Of a DNA stretch of 64,000 nucleotides, positions 37,791 to 49,106 are shown in pieces. The DNA comes from Cycas panzhihuaensis (Eukaryota > Cycadophyta): NCBI GenBank assembly GCA_023213395.1, contig CM041465.1, forward strand, positions 193,633,741 through 193,697,740. Reading direction: 5' to 3'. Every line of letters starts with the position of its first letter. The stretch's first letter is position 1. The translations under genes and the position numbers were made by a program. The notes beneath the pieces are model-generated. The model saw nothing but the letters and a program-made list of their open reading frames with translations, did not search any database and was not told the DNA's origin.

Positions 37791-39480
37791 CTAAATTCAT
37801 CAGGCGAAGAGGACGATGAGCCAATCATTGGAATACATGAAGAAGTAGGACCAAGTGGGTCAAGTAATTGTGAGGAGCCACCATAAGAAGAAGCACCTCT
37901 AGTAATGGGTTCTTCTATACCATTATAGGCAAGGAAGACTATTAAAGATTTTGGTATGGTGATGCATACCATTACTAATGAAATAAAAACAAGAACCCAT
38001 CATGCTAGTTAAACTCTACTGGTAGACACCCACAACTCTAGTGATCCTAATTCATTTGATAAGGCAAAATGAGATCCACAATGGAGAGATACAATGGAAG
38101 AAGAGTATGGTTCATTGATAAAGAATAATACATAGGATTTGGTTCTACTCCCTCTAATGAGAAACCTTGTTAGATGCAAGTGGTCTATAAGATAAAGTTT
38201 TACTTTGATGGAGGGGTGGACAAGTATAAGTCCAAGTCTATAAGGAGACATTTACACCAATCCCCAAGATGGTAATGGTCTAGTTAATCATTTCCTTAGT
38301 AGCTAATTATTGTTAGGAGTTACATTAGATGGATGTCAAGTCCATATTTCTTAATAGATATCTAAAGAAGGAAATATACATGTCATGGGCTTTGGGATTT
38401 ATTAAGGAAGGCTAGGAGCATCTTATATGTTGATTAAAGAAATCAATTTATGGCCTAAAATAAGCACCTAATGCTTGGTGTGAGAAGATGGATGCCAAGT
38501 TAAAAGCTAAAGGTTTCGAAATTTCTAAACTTGACCCAAATTTATATATAAAAAGAAGACGGACTTCAATAGTTGCTAATGTGGTTTATGTTGATGATTT
38601 AATCATCAATAGTAATTGTGGCAATACTATAGTAAAAGTTAAGTCCAATTTAGGAGCTTCTTTTAATATGACAAACCTTAGGATACTTCACTATTTCTTA
38701 GGCATTTAGATTAGGCAAATGGATGATCGAATCATGTTGTTATCACAGTATGTGAAGAACTTACTAGAGAAGCTTCGAATGCAAAATTAAAATCCTATTA
38801 CAATATCATATGTTAAAGGCATAAGATTATAGAAGGATATAGTCAAACCCTCTATAGATAGAACAAAGTATTGCCAATTGGTAGGGAGTCTAATTTACTT
38901 GACTCATACTAGACCAATTATTGCCTATGTTATTAAATTAGTATCCTGATATATGTGGAATCCTTAAGAGCCTCATTAGGTTATCATGAAGCAAATTCTA
39001 AAATACTTAAAAGGGATAATCAATCTTGATCTTGAATACTATGAAAATAAGAAGATAAAGTTGCATGGCTATATAAATGCTAATTAGGAAGGTGATTATG
39101 ATGATTAGAAGTCCATTGTTGGATATATATTTAGTGTTAGTAATGGATTTATTTCATGGCAATAAAATGAACAATAAATAATAGCACTATCTTCTACAGA
39201 GGTTGAATATCAAGGACTTTGTGCTAGTGTGAAGGAAGCTACATGGTTACAAAATCTCTTAGAGTTTCTAATGGATATCTAATTATCTTTATTAATAATC
39301 AAAGTACCATTCTCCTATCAATGAATTAAGAATTTTATGTGTATATGAAGCATATCAAGATTTAGTGCCACTACATCTCTAAATAGATTAAGTCAAGGAA
39401 GTTGCAGGTTAATTACTATCTAATTAAATTCTAGTTTATGGATGTGTTCACCAAGACTCTTACTGAAGATTAATTCACAA
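37791..39480 (+). pseudogene. reverse transcriptase and RNase H of copia E
   Basis: The linker and PQWRDTMEEEYGSL region starts reverse transcriptase near 38080. KLDPNLYIKR and the intact catalytic VVYVDDLIINS lie near 38520-38620, then FNMTNLRILHYFLGI. The RNase H part gives RTKYCQLVGSLIYLTHTRP, ILKYLKG, a GYINAN/EGDYDD/KSIVGYIF series (family DADWAGD..RKSTSGY) and ALSSTEVEYQGL. Frame breaks and stops are numerous. Order and motifs are diagnostic of Ty1/copia. Confidence 0.9.
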
Positions 39481-39617
39481 AGTTGTATACTAGATTATGA
39501 CTTATTAATGTTATCCTTGAGGGAAGATGTATCAATAAGGATAAAAAATTTGTAGGATAGTCTCATCCTTCATGATAACATAATTAGTATAGGTTACAAG
39601 CTCCTGACATTCATATT

Positions 39618-39626
39618 AAGGGGGGA
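39618..39626 (+). promoter_or_regulatory. polypurine tract of E
   Basis: AAGGGGGGA directly before the 3' LTR. Confidence 0.8.
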
Positions 39627-39973
39627 TATTAATATGGTAGTTATTTGTTAAACCACTAAGTTAAGGTTCATCTGGTTTAACTAATGGTGACTATTAAAAA
39701 TATGTGAGATATTCAGAGGGTCACAACCCTTATTGGGTGATACCTCTTGAAAGGATATATATCCTAAAGCCCTTATATTTTTGTATATCAATTCGTGTAT
39801 AATCAAGGTGATCCAAAAAGATCTTTTATCATGGATTTTTTCTTGAAAGGGTTTCTTATATAAACCATGCATATTGTTCATCTATATTCTATATTTATAT
39901 GTGTATGCTTATTGTGTATGGTTAAAGATTTTGTAAATCAAAACATACATGTATGATTTCATGTTCTCAAATA
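39627..39973 (+). repeat. 3' LTR of E
   Basis: Begins TATTAATATGG and ends TCAAATA; 347 bp against 351 for the 5' LTR. Confidence 0.82.
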
Positions 39974-39978
39974 CTTCT
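39974..39978. repeat. TSD of element E, right
   Basis: CTTCT, paired with CTTCC at 21745-21749. Confidence 0.7.
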
Positions 39979-40091
39979 TACTATTCACCTACTGTAAGAT
40001 ATATGAGATGCACACATATCCATGCTATCTCTTTATCAGATGATGTAATGGCTCATTGTATTTGATAGGCTAGTCATGAGGTGATTTCTAT

Positions 40092-40729
40092 TGAGAAGAT
40101 AGGGTCCCAATAACCTGAAGCTACTACCAAGATCTAAACTATTTTGTAACTAGTTATAGGAATCAAAACTAAAATTTAGCATGCAAGTTCCTAAACCAAA
40201 GATAATACAATAAAATAAATTAGAAAGTCAAAGCATCATATATACACCTAATATAATGTGATAAAACCCTAGCAGTATACTAGGGAAACATCCACACATG
40301 AAAGGTATCGATCTTTATTATCAAAGAATTGATAAATGTACATAATTTGTAGCAGAATGCTCATAGAAACAACAACCAGTTTCCTAACTCTTCACAGTAC
40401 ATCTAATACATCAAACACCATCAACATAATGAAAAAACACCCTAAATCAGGCTATATGAGAGAGTCATACAAGGCAAAAATCTTGGCCATAGAATTTAGG
40501 GTATTTTGAGAAAATGACCTTGATTCTCTTTATAATTTAGTATGCTTTTTAGTGCTAGCTTTTTGGGTTAGGGGCTATTACCTAAAAACCCCCTATTACC
40601 CCCTACACCCCCTGGCCAAGGGGACTCACACCTCCCTTGGAACCCCTTAAGGAAGTTTGGGGGGGGTAACTGCACTACTAACCTGTCAAAATTTTAGAAT
40701 CCAAAACATTGTTGTCACATTATCAAATA
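40092..40729 (-). repeat. inverted LTR, left arm of palindrome
   Basis: The reverse complement matches the 5' LTR of J over its whole length at roughly 80-85% identity. On the minus strand it starts near TATTTGATAATG and ends CTTCTCA. It inserts into the F-family LTR, but no matching TSD was found on its two sides and no PBS follows, so it is a solo LTR or one half of a rearrangement. It contains C-rich runs near 40590-40640. Confidence 0.85.
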
Positions 40730-40739
40730 AATTCCTATA

Positions 40740-41385
40740 TGTTAGGTAATATGACAACAATGATTGGAGGCTAAAATTCTGACATGTTGTCAGTATAGTT
40801 TCCCCCTTAAACCTTCCTTGGGGGGTTCCAAGGGGGGCGGGAGCCCCCTTGGCTAAGGGGGTACGTGGGGTATGGAATGCCCCTCATAAAGAGGGGGTTC
40901 AAGGGCGATAGCCCTCGACCTAAAAAATTTAGTACTAGAAAGTATATTAAATTGTAAAGAGAATTAGGGTCATTCGCTCAAAATACCCTAGATTCTATGC
41001 TCAAGATTTGTACCTTAGATGACCCTCTCATGTAGCCTGATTTAGGGTATTTTTTATTATGTTGATAGTATTCAATGTACTGTGAGGAGTTGGGCAGCTA
41101 GTTATTGTTGCTGTGAGCACTCTGCTATAAGATTATGTACATTTTCTTCATTTTACAATAATAAAAATCGATACATTTCCTGTGTGGATGTTTTCCTAAC
41201 ACATTGCTAGGGTTTTACCATGTTATATCAGGTGTACATATGATGTTTGGCTTTCTTGTTCATTTTATTATTTTATCTCTAGTTTAAGAACTTACATGTT
41301 AAATTTTAGTTTTGATTCCTGTAACTAGTTACAGGAATAGTTTAGATCTTATTGGCAGTTTAAGGGTTGGGACCTTATCTTCTCA
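40740..41385 (+). repeat. 5' LTR of copia J, right arm of palindrome
   Basis: Starts TGTTAGGTAATATG and ends TTCTCA, followed after five nucleotides by the PBS. Ten nucleotides separate it from the inverted arm. It contains G-runs near 40820-40895 (GGGGGG, GGGGGG, GGG, GGGGG). Confidence 0.85.
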
Positions 41386-41390
41386 ATAAG

Positions 41391-41402
41391 TGGTATTAGA
41401 GC
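41391..41402 (+). promoter_or_regulatory. PBS of J, tRNA-iMet
   Basis: TGGTATTAGAGC, one C-to-T from the initiator tRNA-Met site. Confidence 0.85.
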
Positions 41403-41460
41403 CACTTTTATTTTTGTAGTGAGTTTGTGAAGGTTTTGGTGTCAGCTTCTTCTACACCAA

Positions 41461-42400
41461 ATGGAGAAACTAACAAGTATAAAGTTTGAGGTGGAGAAAT
41501 TCAATGGCAAGATTAAGTTTGAGTTATGGAAGTTGAAAGCATATGGTATTCATGTACAACAAGGTTTGTATAGAGCTCTTGCAGGTAAAATGAAGAAACC
41601 TGTAGGGATTGACAATGACGAATAGGATGATCTAGATAAAAAGACTCTTAGCACAATACAATTATGCTTGATAGATGAAGTTCTTATTAATATCATAGGG
41701 GAGCAGACAGTAGCAAGATTACGAACTTGGTTGGAAGGCCTGTATATGACCAAATTGGCGATGAATTAAATCTACTTGAAGAGACAACTATACTCATTAT
41801 GGATGAAGGAAGGTACAAAAATTACTAACCATTTAAATATTTTTAATACTCTTATTTATCAGTTGGCTAGTATCGATGTTAAAATTGAGGATGAGGATAA
41901 GGTTATTATCTTATTATGATCATTACCAGAATCTTAAGATAATATTGTCACCTCAATTAGTTTTAGCACTACATATGAATTAGAATATGATTCTATTATG
42001 AGTGCTTTGTTGATGGAAGAAGTATGGAGGAAGTCTAGCCTTGAAACCTCCATACCAGAAGCTATGACAGCAAGGAGTAGAACAATTGATAGAGGACAAA
42101 GCTCCAAGGATACATCGAGGTCAAAGTCAAAAGGCAAGAAGAGTAAGCTCAGGTGTTGGCACTATAATAAGACCAGTCACCTCAAGAAGGATTACTTTAA
42201 AAGGAAGGAGTTCTAGAAAAAGGAAGATCCTTCCAAGGAGACTAATCAACTGGAGCCAAATCAAGGTATGAATGATGATGTCTTAGTTACTCGTAATGTT
42301 TCCCATTATCACCATGACTGGTTATTAGATTTATGTGCTTCACACCACATGTGACCATATAAGAGTTGGTTCTCATCATACCAACCTCTTAATGATGGTG
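41461..42400 (+). pseudogene. gag and protease of copia J
   Basis: Begins MEKLTSIKFEVEKFNGKIKF, the copia gag start, with FELWKLKAYGI then LARLRTWLEGLY-type helices, 60 nt after the PBS. The zinc knuckle near 42150 reads CWHYNKTSHLKKDY: first Cys and His kept, second and third Cys now Tyr. Protease near 42325 reads WLLDLCASHHM (family LDSGASHHM), active-site Ser and Gly lost. Stops are few (TAG, TAA, TGA, all single transitions from Gln/Arg/Trp codons) and one frame is kept throughout, so it is younger than E. The start is chosen by homology and leader distance. Confidence 0.87.
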
Positions 42401-43489
42401 ATGTTCTGATTGGAAATGAAGTTTCTTGTAAGACAGTAGCCATTGGTAGCATCGGAATTAAGATGTTCGATGGTATAGTGAGAACATTAACTAAGGTTAG
42501 ACATGTACCTGATTTGAAAAGGAATTTGATTTCTTTAGGTGAACTAGATTCAGGTGGTTATAAGTATATTGGTAATGAAGGAGTCTTAAAGGTGTCAAAG
42601 GTTGTTATGTAGCTATAGCATCAAAGACTGTAGAATATCTAGCTCAGTTATGGAATCAAAGACTTGGGCACATGAGTGAGAGAGGATTTAAGGTGATGAT
42701 AAACCATAAGTTACTTTCTAACTTACAACTTTCAAATTTGGCTTTCTGCAAACATTGTATTTTTGGAAAGCATTACAGACTCAAGTTTAAAGTAGGGAGT
42801 CACACTAATAAAGGTGTTATAGATTACATACATTTAGATGTATGGGGACCAACCCCTAAAATATCTTATAAAGGATCATTATACTTTGTTACATTTATAG
42901 ATGATTACTCTAGAAAGGTATGGGTCTATTTTTTAAAAAGGAAATATGAAGTTTTCAGTGTATTTAAGTAGTTCAAGGCTCTAGTTGAGAAGAACACTGG
43001 TAAGTCAATCAAATATTTAAGAACTGACAATGGAGGTAAGTTCAACTCCTTGGAGTTTAAAAATTATTGTAGAGAAGCTGGGATCGAAAGACACAAGACC
43101 ACTAGCTATACTCTATAGTAAAATGGCATTACTGAGCACATGAATATGACACTCTTAGAAAGAGCAAGAAGCATGCTAAGTAATGATGGAGTGGAACAGG
43201 GCTTGTGGGCAGAACCTATTCAAACATCTTGCTATCTGGTAATAGGTCACTATCACTTGCAATAGATTACAAGATTCTTTAAGAGGTATGGACTAGACAT
43301 CCATGTGATTATTCAAATTTGAAAGTTTTTGGTTGTGATGCTTATGCCTAGATTGATAAAAGTAAATGTTTAAAGTTAGACCCAAAATCCAAGTGATGTA
43401 TCTTTGTTAGTCATGGTGATAAAGATGGTATAAAGGGATACAGGTTTTGGGATACTATTGCCCACAAAATCACCATTAACAAATATGTG
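42401..43489 (+). pseudogene. integrase of copia J
   Basis: Zinc motif: RLGHMSERG then CKHCIFGKHYR. Core: YIHLDVWGP (first Asp), FIDDYSRKVWVYFLKRK, YLRTDNGGKF (second Asp) and NGITEHMN (Glu), so all three catalytic residues survive. Then LLERARSMLSN and a KLDPKSK/CIFV/GYRFWD segment typical of the integrase C-terminal region. It has scattered stops and at least one frame break near 43230. The downstream end is lost at the junction with G. Confidence 0.9.
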
Positions 43490-43596
43490 TAAGGATATTT
43501 TGTTAATATAATGGAGGTACCTTAAGGGTACCGTTTGATCTTAGAGGTGTTTTTTCTATTTGTGAATATCTTTATTGCAAGGTCTATTTTCCAACA
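43487..43596 (+). repeat. truncated 5' LTR of G
   Basis: Matches 46365-46473. The first half is missing and copia J sequence adjoins directly. Confidence 0.87.
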
Positions 43597-43608
43597 TGGT
43601 ATCAGAGC
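43597..43608 (+). promoter_or_regulatory. PBS of G, tRNA-iMet
   Basis: TGGTATCAGAGC, perfect, directly after the LTR CA end. Confidence 0.93.
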
Positions 43609-45079
43609 GCCCAGGTTGAGAGAGGTGTTTTTGTTTATTATTAGAGCAGTGATTTGGGAGGTGCCATCAAGGGTTGAAAGCATATTCGAGAGAATAAACA
43701 TTAAAATTTCGTAAAAGTAATAGAAAAATTAAGACGAAATGGCTCGTTCTATAAAATTTGAGTGGTCGCACTCCAGATTTTGGAGTGAAAGTGCTAAAAT
43801 TATAGCAGAATTAATTTTGCCTTGCTTTTTTTTCCGTCATTGTCTTTTTAGGATAGATCTACAACCTCAACTTCAAAGAGCTATAACTTTAGCTATAGGT
43901 ATCTAAATAACCTCAATTTTTTTTTATTTTATGCATTTTTTAATTTACTTTCTAATGGAAGTGGTTTGATATTTATTAGAGTTTAGAGTGAAAAGTTATC
44001 AGTAGTTTATCAAAAGGTACCATTATAGTCCCTAAAAACCTTAATTATAAAATTCTTAAAAGGGGCACATAACTTTTGATATGGATGTCAGAATTAAATT
44101 TCGTCTAAACCATTGGAATCGTATTTTAGAGGCCATAATTTCCATCCATAGTTTATGTATTTTTTAATTATATTTCTTTTGAGAAATAAGTTTTTTAGGA
44201 ATTTAAGGGTTTCATATTGATATGGTGACTTGAATGAGGCAATGGTAATGAGGTGACTATTTGAGGCTCTCTTATGTATGTTGTGCATGGGAGAGTATTG
44301 TTACAATATGAGATGACATTAAGTCATGTTGATGTAAATGTATTTGGCACTCTATTAGTGATTTGAGATGTATGATGGTCATTATTTAATGGTAATTTGA
44401 GTGCTTTCTTACATGTATTCGTATGAGAGAGCTATTATGATGATGACATAGTATGGTAATGAAGCAACAATGCATGTGTTTGTATGAATGAGTTGGATGG
44501 CATATGGTAAATTAGTGATTCTTGTAATTTAATTTACTTGAAGGATCTTTATGGGTATGATAAGGCAAATTTGAGGACAAGAAAAATAATGATTTGAGGC
44601 AATGAGGTGCTTGTTGTATGCGAGGTTACATGACAAGATTAGACATTTTTTGGGCATGTTAAGGGTAAATTTAGGGTTATTTTGATGATGTTTTTTTAAT
44701 TGACTGAATGCAAAGAATGATGAGTTTTTTTAAGTTACCTGAGTTGCAGGGAAACAAACTTTGTGGAGTGGTGTTGTGGCATGAGTTATGTTTTAGGTAA
44801 TTAAGTGAAGTGTGATATGTCTTGGAGATTTAATAGTGGCATGAGGTATGCATGGTTTTTGCAAGATGTATGTGGTATAAGCTTTGATTCTATGGTGAAG
44901 TAAGTATTTCTTTGTATGTGACTATTTAGTAATATATAAGGTGCATAAGGCAATGATGTGATGATGAAGTTTATAATATGAGGGATATGAGATATCAGAT
45001 TTTTTGTTGAGAGTGATCAATAGGCAAGTTACTATGATAAGTGAGTTTATTAATTGAAAAGGGGATGTGGTGTTAGGAA
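43609..45079 (+). other. non-coding leader of G
   Basis: No coding motif on the plus strand. Rich in GATG/ATGAGG-type words; possibly the remnant of a lost internal region. Confidence 0.5.
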
Positions 45080-46231
45080 ATGACATTTTCAATCATGGAG
45101 AAGAATGATGTGGTTATGTATATTCCTGAAACAAATGAATACTACTTAAAGGATTTGTTTCTTCCAATACCTAAGTGTAATGGACAAGACTACTTCTTTT
45201 GGACGATTAAAATGAAATGTTTTTTTAGAGCTAGAGGTTTGTGGAAGCTTGTTACTGATGGATATGTTATCCTTAAGGATGAAGAAGAAAAGGAAATGCT
45301 TGAGAAGAAAGATAAAAAGGTATTCATTATGATTCGTGATGAATTCAATGAGGCTGATCTTCCTTCTGAATAACATTTTATCATTCCTATGATTCTATAT
45401 ACAAGTATTGCTAAAGAGGCTTGGAATTTTCTAAAGGAAGTATTTGAACAAACTCCTAAAGAGACACAATGAATGATTGAAAAGGAAATTAAGGTTAGTT
45501 ATGGTTATAGTATAGGTACAATGAATGAAGAAAATATCAACAACACTGATGAAACGACATGTAAAAATAAAGAATATATGAGTACTGATGAAATTTCTAC
45601 TGAATGTAAAGAAACAATGGTTGAATGTATTGATGAGATTACAGCTACTGATGAAGACATTGAAAGTGATGAGTTGATAAAGGTTTATATAGATGACACC
45701 ATAATTTCAAGAGAAATTAAATATAAATCTAATGATCTTATAAAGGATGAGTCTTATATTGATGATATTCCTACTTTAAGTATTGATTCAAGTTTGAATG
45801 GTATTCCTTCTTTGAGTATTAATTCAAGTTCAAAAAGTATGCAAGTTAATCAAGAGTCCACTCTAAAGGTTGAAGAAATCATTATTGCACATGATCAAGA
45901 ACTTATATAGGATAATGTTGACAAGCAAGTTGTGTTTGAAGAAGGTTACTTAAAAGATCTTCATCAAAATCAGACTAGACCAACCACAATGAAGAATCAG
46001 GATTCACACTTGCTAGAGCTGCTACATCAACATCATCACTATAGGATTGAAGATGGAAATCAAGCTAAAGACATCATTCTACAAAGGCATCAGTATTGAA
46101 TTGAAGATCAAAATCAAGTTGAAGATATCATTATACAGAAAAGACATCACTACAAGATTGAAGATAAGGATCAAGTTAAAGACATCATTTTCAAGACATT
46201 TCTAAGGACAAGGCATTACAAATATAAATGA
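45080..46231 (+). pseudogene. gag-like ORF of G with C-terminal 18-residue repeats
   Basis: A single frame of about 383 codons with only four stops: TAA at 45371, TGA at 45470, TAG at 45908 and TGA inside the second repeat. Each is one C-to-T step from a sense codon (CAA, CGA, CAG, CGA). The N-terminal third has the copia gag fold: NGQDYFFWTIKMKCFFRARG with LWKLVTDGY, then IAKEAWNFLKEVFE. The middle is acidic and Ser/Thr/Glu-rich. The end carries three repeats built on HHYRIED..Q.KDII. No zinc knuckle or protease. It would make a particle-type protein; its repeats suggest a binding or assembly role, which is inference. Confidence 0.78.
46034..46198 (+). repeat. three in-frame tandem repeats, 54-57 bp
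   Basis: Units at 46034-46087, 46088-46144 and 46145-46198, each starting CATCA and encoding H-H/Q-Y-x-IED-x2-Q-x2-DII. All lie in the gag-like frame of G. Confidence 0.85.
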
Positions 46232-46245
46232 CCTAAATGTGCATT

Positions 46246-46254
46246 AAGGGGGAG
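46246..46254 (+). promoter_or_regulatory. polypurine tract of G
   Basis: AAGGGGGAG immediately before the 3' LTR. Confidence 0.88.
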
Positions 46255-46473
46255 TGTTAGAATATTAATTTACATTTGTTTTGTCCCACATGCAAGTGGG
46301 TCCCACTCTCACCATCATGACATTTATTATAAATACATAATATAGTGTATCATATGTAATCATGTTGTAAGGATGTTTTGTTAATATAATAGAGGTACCT
46401 TAAGGGTACTGTTTGATCCTAGATGTATTTGTTCTATTTATGAATATCTTTATTGCAAGGTCTATTTTCAACA
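46255..46473 (+). repeat. 3' LTR of G
   Basis: TGTTAGAATATT...TTTTCAACA, 219 bp. TATAAATA at 46328-46335 is a likely promoter box. Confidence 0.9.
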
Positions 46474-47779
46474 CTAGTGTAAACTCATATTGTGATTAGA
46501 GATGATATACAAAGGGTCTCTTGCCCATCGCATATTATAAAACACATTTGAATTGATGAAAATACAAATCAAAATGCCCTAGTCCTTATGTAGCCCACAA
46601 ATATACCCCTACTAATGCACACATGATAGCCTCATGAAAACATAGATCAATTAAATCGAATCAAACAAACATTCAAAAAGACAATAATATAATTGAATGA
46701 ATTTTGCAAAGTCAATTTATTTTATGGAATAAAAATGTCTCTATTTGATTTAAAAGATTTAATTGGATTGTATAGTTTTTAAAATCTATTTGTAGGAAGT
46801 CATATGAAATGCCTATATGTCTAAAGGCTAAGTTATTAAGGGGGCAGATTTTAACTTTTATAAATTAGGTTGGATTATTTTTTATCTTTTTAAATTTATA
46901 TTTAGAGTTTGATAAAGTTTTAGATTTGTAATCCATTTTCAAAGGATCACGCATTATTTCATGACATACTAGCATATTTTATAACATAACTCATCACTTG
47001 TATATTAGAATTAGATGTTATCTATTGTGTTGAAAGTAAGACTTTGAGATGATCAAAATGAGTGGTCATATGACCTACTTTAGATAGCAGAAGATAGATA
47101 AAATTTAGGGTAAAGTTGATGTAAAGTCTTAAACCTCATTTTAGATGAATGCTATATCAATTTTCAAAAATGTTTCAATTAATTTTGATGTTTTCTATGG
47201 CTTCAATCATGATGGTAAAGTTATTTTTAAGAAATGGTGGATGAAAAATAAAGTTAGTTTAAAATCAAGTATTTTAAGCACCATTTATGATATTTTAAGG
47301 CATATTTTAGTAGGAAAATTTTATTAAGTAGGAAATATTTGATGAAGTTATCATATGAGACATCCTTGATATGTTGGTATTTAATTTCCTCCTTGGAAAC
47401 ATCATATTTGGTTTAGTGGATGGAAAAAACCCTAACCAAACATACATATCACCTAGTTATTAAAGTATTTTTTTATGATCCATATTAGTTATAGATGTTA
47501 TCTAGTTAGATGTTAAGTATAGTTTGCCTTGTTACAGTTAACTTGCCATTACTAGGTAGTTCATCCTATTCCCAAAGTTGGCTATTCAAGATGATCTAGT
47601 TGTTGACTTGATCTAATTGATGAAACCTTGACATAACACACAAATTATATTGATCTTATAAGTAATTTGGAAGGATGATGAACCATGTATTTTAAGTAAT
47701 TTCCTAATGAACTAGCGATTATAATAGTTGGTCACCCATGTATTTTAGTAGATGGATATTATTTTATATAGACTCATAT
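46474..47779. other. no gene seen
   Basis: AT-rich sequence between G and the second F copy. It may include F internal DNA, but no coding motif was recognised. Confidence 0.4.
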
Positions 47780-48115
47780 ATCACTTTGCTTGATTTTTAA
47801 ATTGATTTGATGGTTATCCAAATATTGATCATCTAACTTAATGTTGATTGAAAGCCACAATATAGGTGAAGATATGGAGATGTGTATCAAACACTTCATA
47901 TACATAGGTTTTATATAGGTTAGTTCTTGATGGATATAAGAATATGGTTACAAGTTATATATAGGATATAGATACAATTATAGATTACAAGCTACTTACA
48001 AGTTACATGTGATACTGCATATAGGATACCATTATAAGTGACAAGGTCTAGTATATAAGATGAAGACTTGAAGACTTTATATTAAGATTCAAGGACAGTA
48101 AACATTATGGGGAGG
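47780..48115 (+). mobile_element. F element, 3' internal end (copy 2)
   Basis: Homologous to 21340-21701, ending in ATTATGGGGAGG before the LTR. Confidence 0.6.
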
Positions 48116-48528
48116 TGTTAAAATATAATGTTTGATGTGGATTCATTATGCACATATACTTCCCACTATTCGCCTACTTTAAGATATGTGAGATGTACAC
48201 ATATCTATGTTATCCCTTTATTGGATGATGTAATGGCTTATTGTATTTAATAGGTTGATCATGGGGTGATTTCTACTAAATATATGTATATTCACCACTT
48301 GAGAATTTGAGCAATGAGAAAGGAGAAAGATGTAAACCTTTTGATTATAAGCATAGTCCTAACTCCACCTTCTCCCATGGTTTTTCCTACAATGGGTTTT
48401 TGATGTATAAATCTTAGTGTCTTATGGTAATTATGCTTATTGATGCTTACTTTATTTTATATTCATATTGATTAATTTACTATGTGTATATACTCAAGTT
48501 CATTATTATTGCATCCATTATTTTAACA
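48116..48528 (+). repeat. intact F-family LTR
   Basis: TGTTAAAATATAATG...ATTTTAACA, 413 bp. It is preceded by a purine tract and followed at once by a PBS. Confidence 0.75.
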
Positions 48529-48540
48529 TGGTATTAGAGC
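48529..48540 (+). promoter_or_regulatory. PBS after F LTR, tRNA-iMet
   Basis: TGGTATTAGAGC, one C-to-T from the initiator tRNA-Met site. Confidence 0.75.
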
Positions 48541-49106
48541 AATTCCAATACCTACTTTAAGAAGATGATTTAGTGGTCCTAATCTATTTTGAAATCCTTC
48601 CCAATCATGGATTCCCCTTATTGCTTCCCATGAGTAATCAACCAGTTTTTAAAGTGCTTAAGATCTTTCTATATATCTTCTTATTCAATGATCATAATTA
48701 CTTTATAATTTATAACCTCACAAATGCTTACATTATTCTCATATTTCTATTTACCTTGCCTTTGAATGTATTATTTGTGAAATTGCTATGATGGTACCAT
48801 ACATCCTTAATTTGATGGTAGTGCTTTATACACATTTTACTTTCTCATAGAGTTCTAATCTTCCCTATCTCTTCTAAGTGATCAACCAACTCACAAGTTA
48901 GATTAGATATGTCTACATATTTTTTAATCCTATAATGGACATCCCTTGTGTAAATTTCCTACTTGAAAACTTTAATTTTCTTAAAATATCATCCTTACAA
49001 GTGGCCTTACTGTAAATAGATTAGATGTAGCCTCTAATCTTTGATTAGATGTATGTTCCTCAACTCATAATTTTCCTACTCATAAATTTCTTACTTAATA
49101 ATTACT
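48541..49106 (+). other. F internal start, no gene recognised
   Basis: Should be the leader and gag start of an F element. Reading frames are closed and no gag motif could be read before element B interrupts. Confidence 0.35.

Larger units (their letters stand above)
40740..43489 (+). mobile_element. Ty1/copia element J, 3'-truncated
   Basis: LTR, PBS, gag, protease and integrase in copia order. The element stops inside the linker after integrase (last readable phrase HKITINKYV), where truncated LTR sequence of element G takes over. No reverse transcriptase or 3' LTR remains. Confidence 0.88.
43487..46473 (+). mobile_element. non-autonomous gag-only LTR element G
   Basis: The 5' LTR is cut to its last 110 bp and the 3' LTR is complete at 219 bp; they differ at about eight sites of 108. 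PBS, 1.5 kb non-coding leader, one gag-like ORF and PPT. No pol at all. Same plan as element D. Confidence 0.85.

Noticed and set aside
38009-38251. 80-codon minus-strand frame
   Set aside because: Shadow of the copia E reverse transcriptase start.
40820-40900. G-quadruplex in the J LTR
   Set aside because: There are four G-runs, but one loop is about 15 nt and C-runs nearby would compete by pairing; not strong enough to list as a feature.
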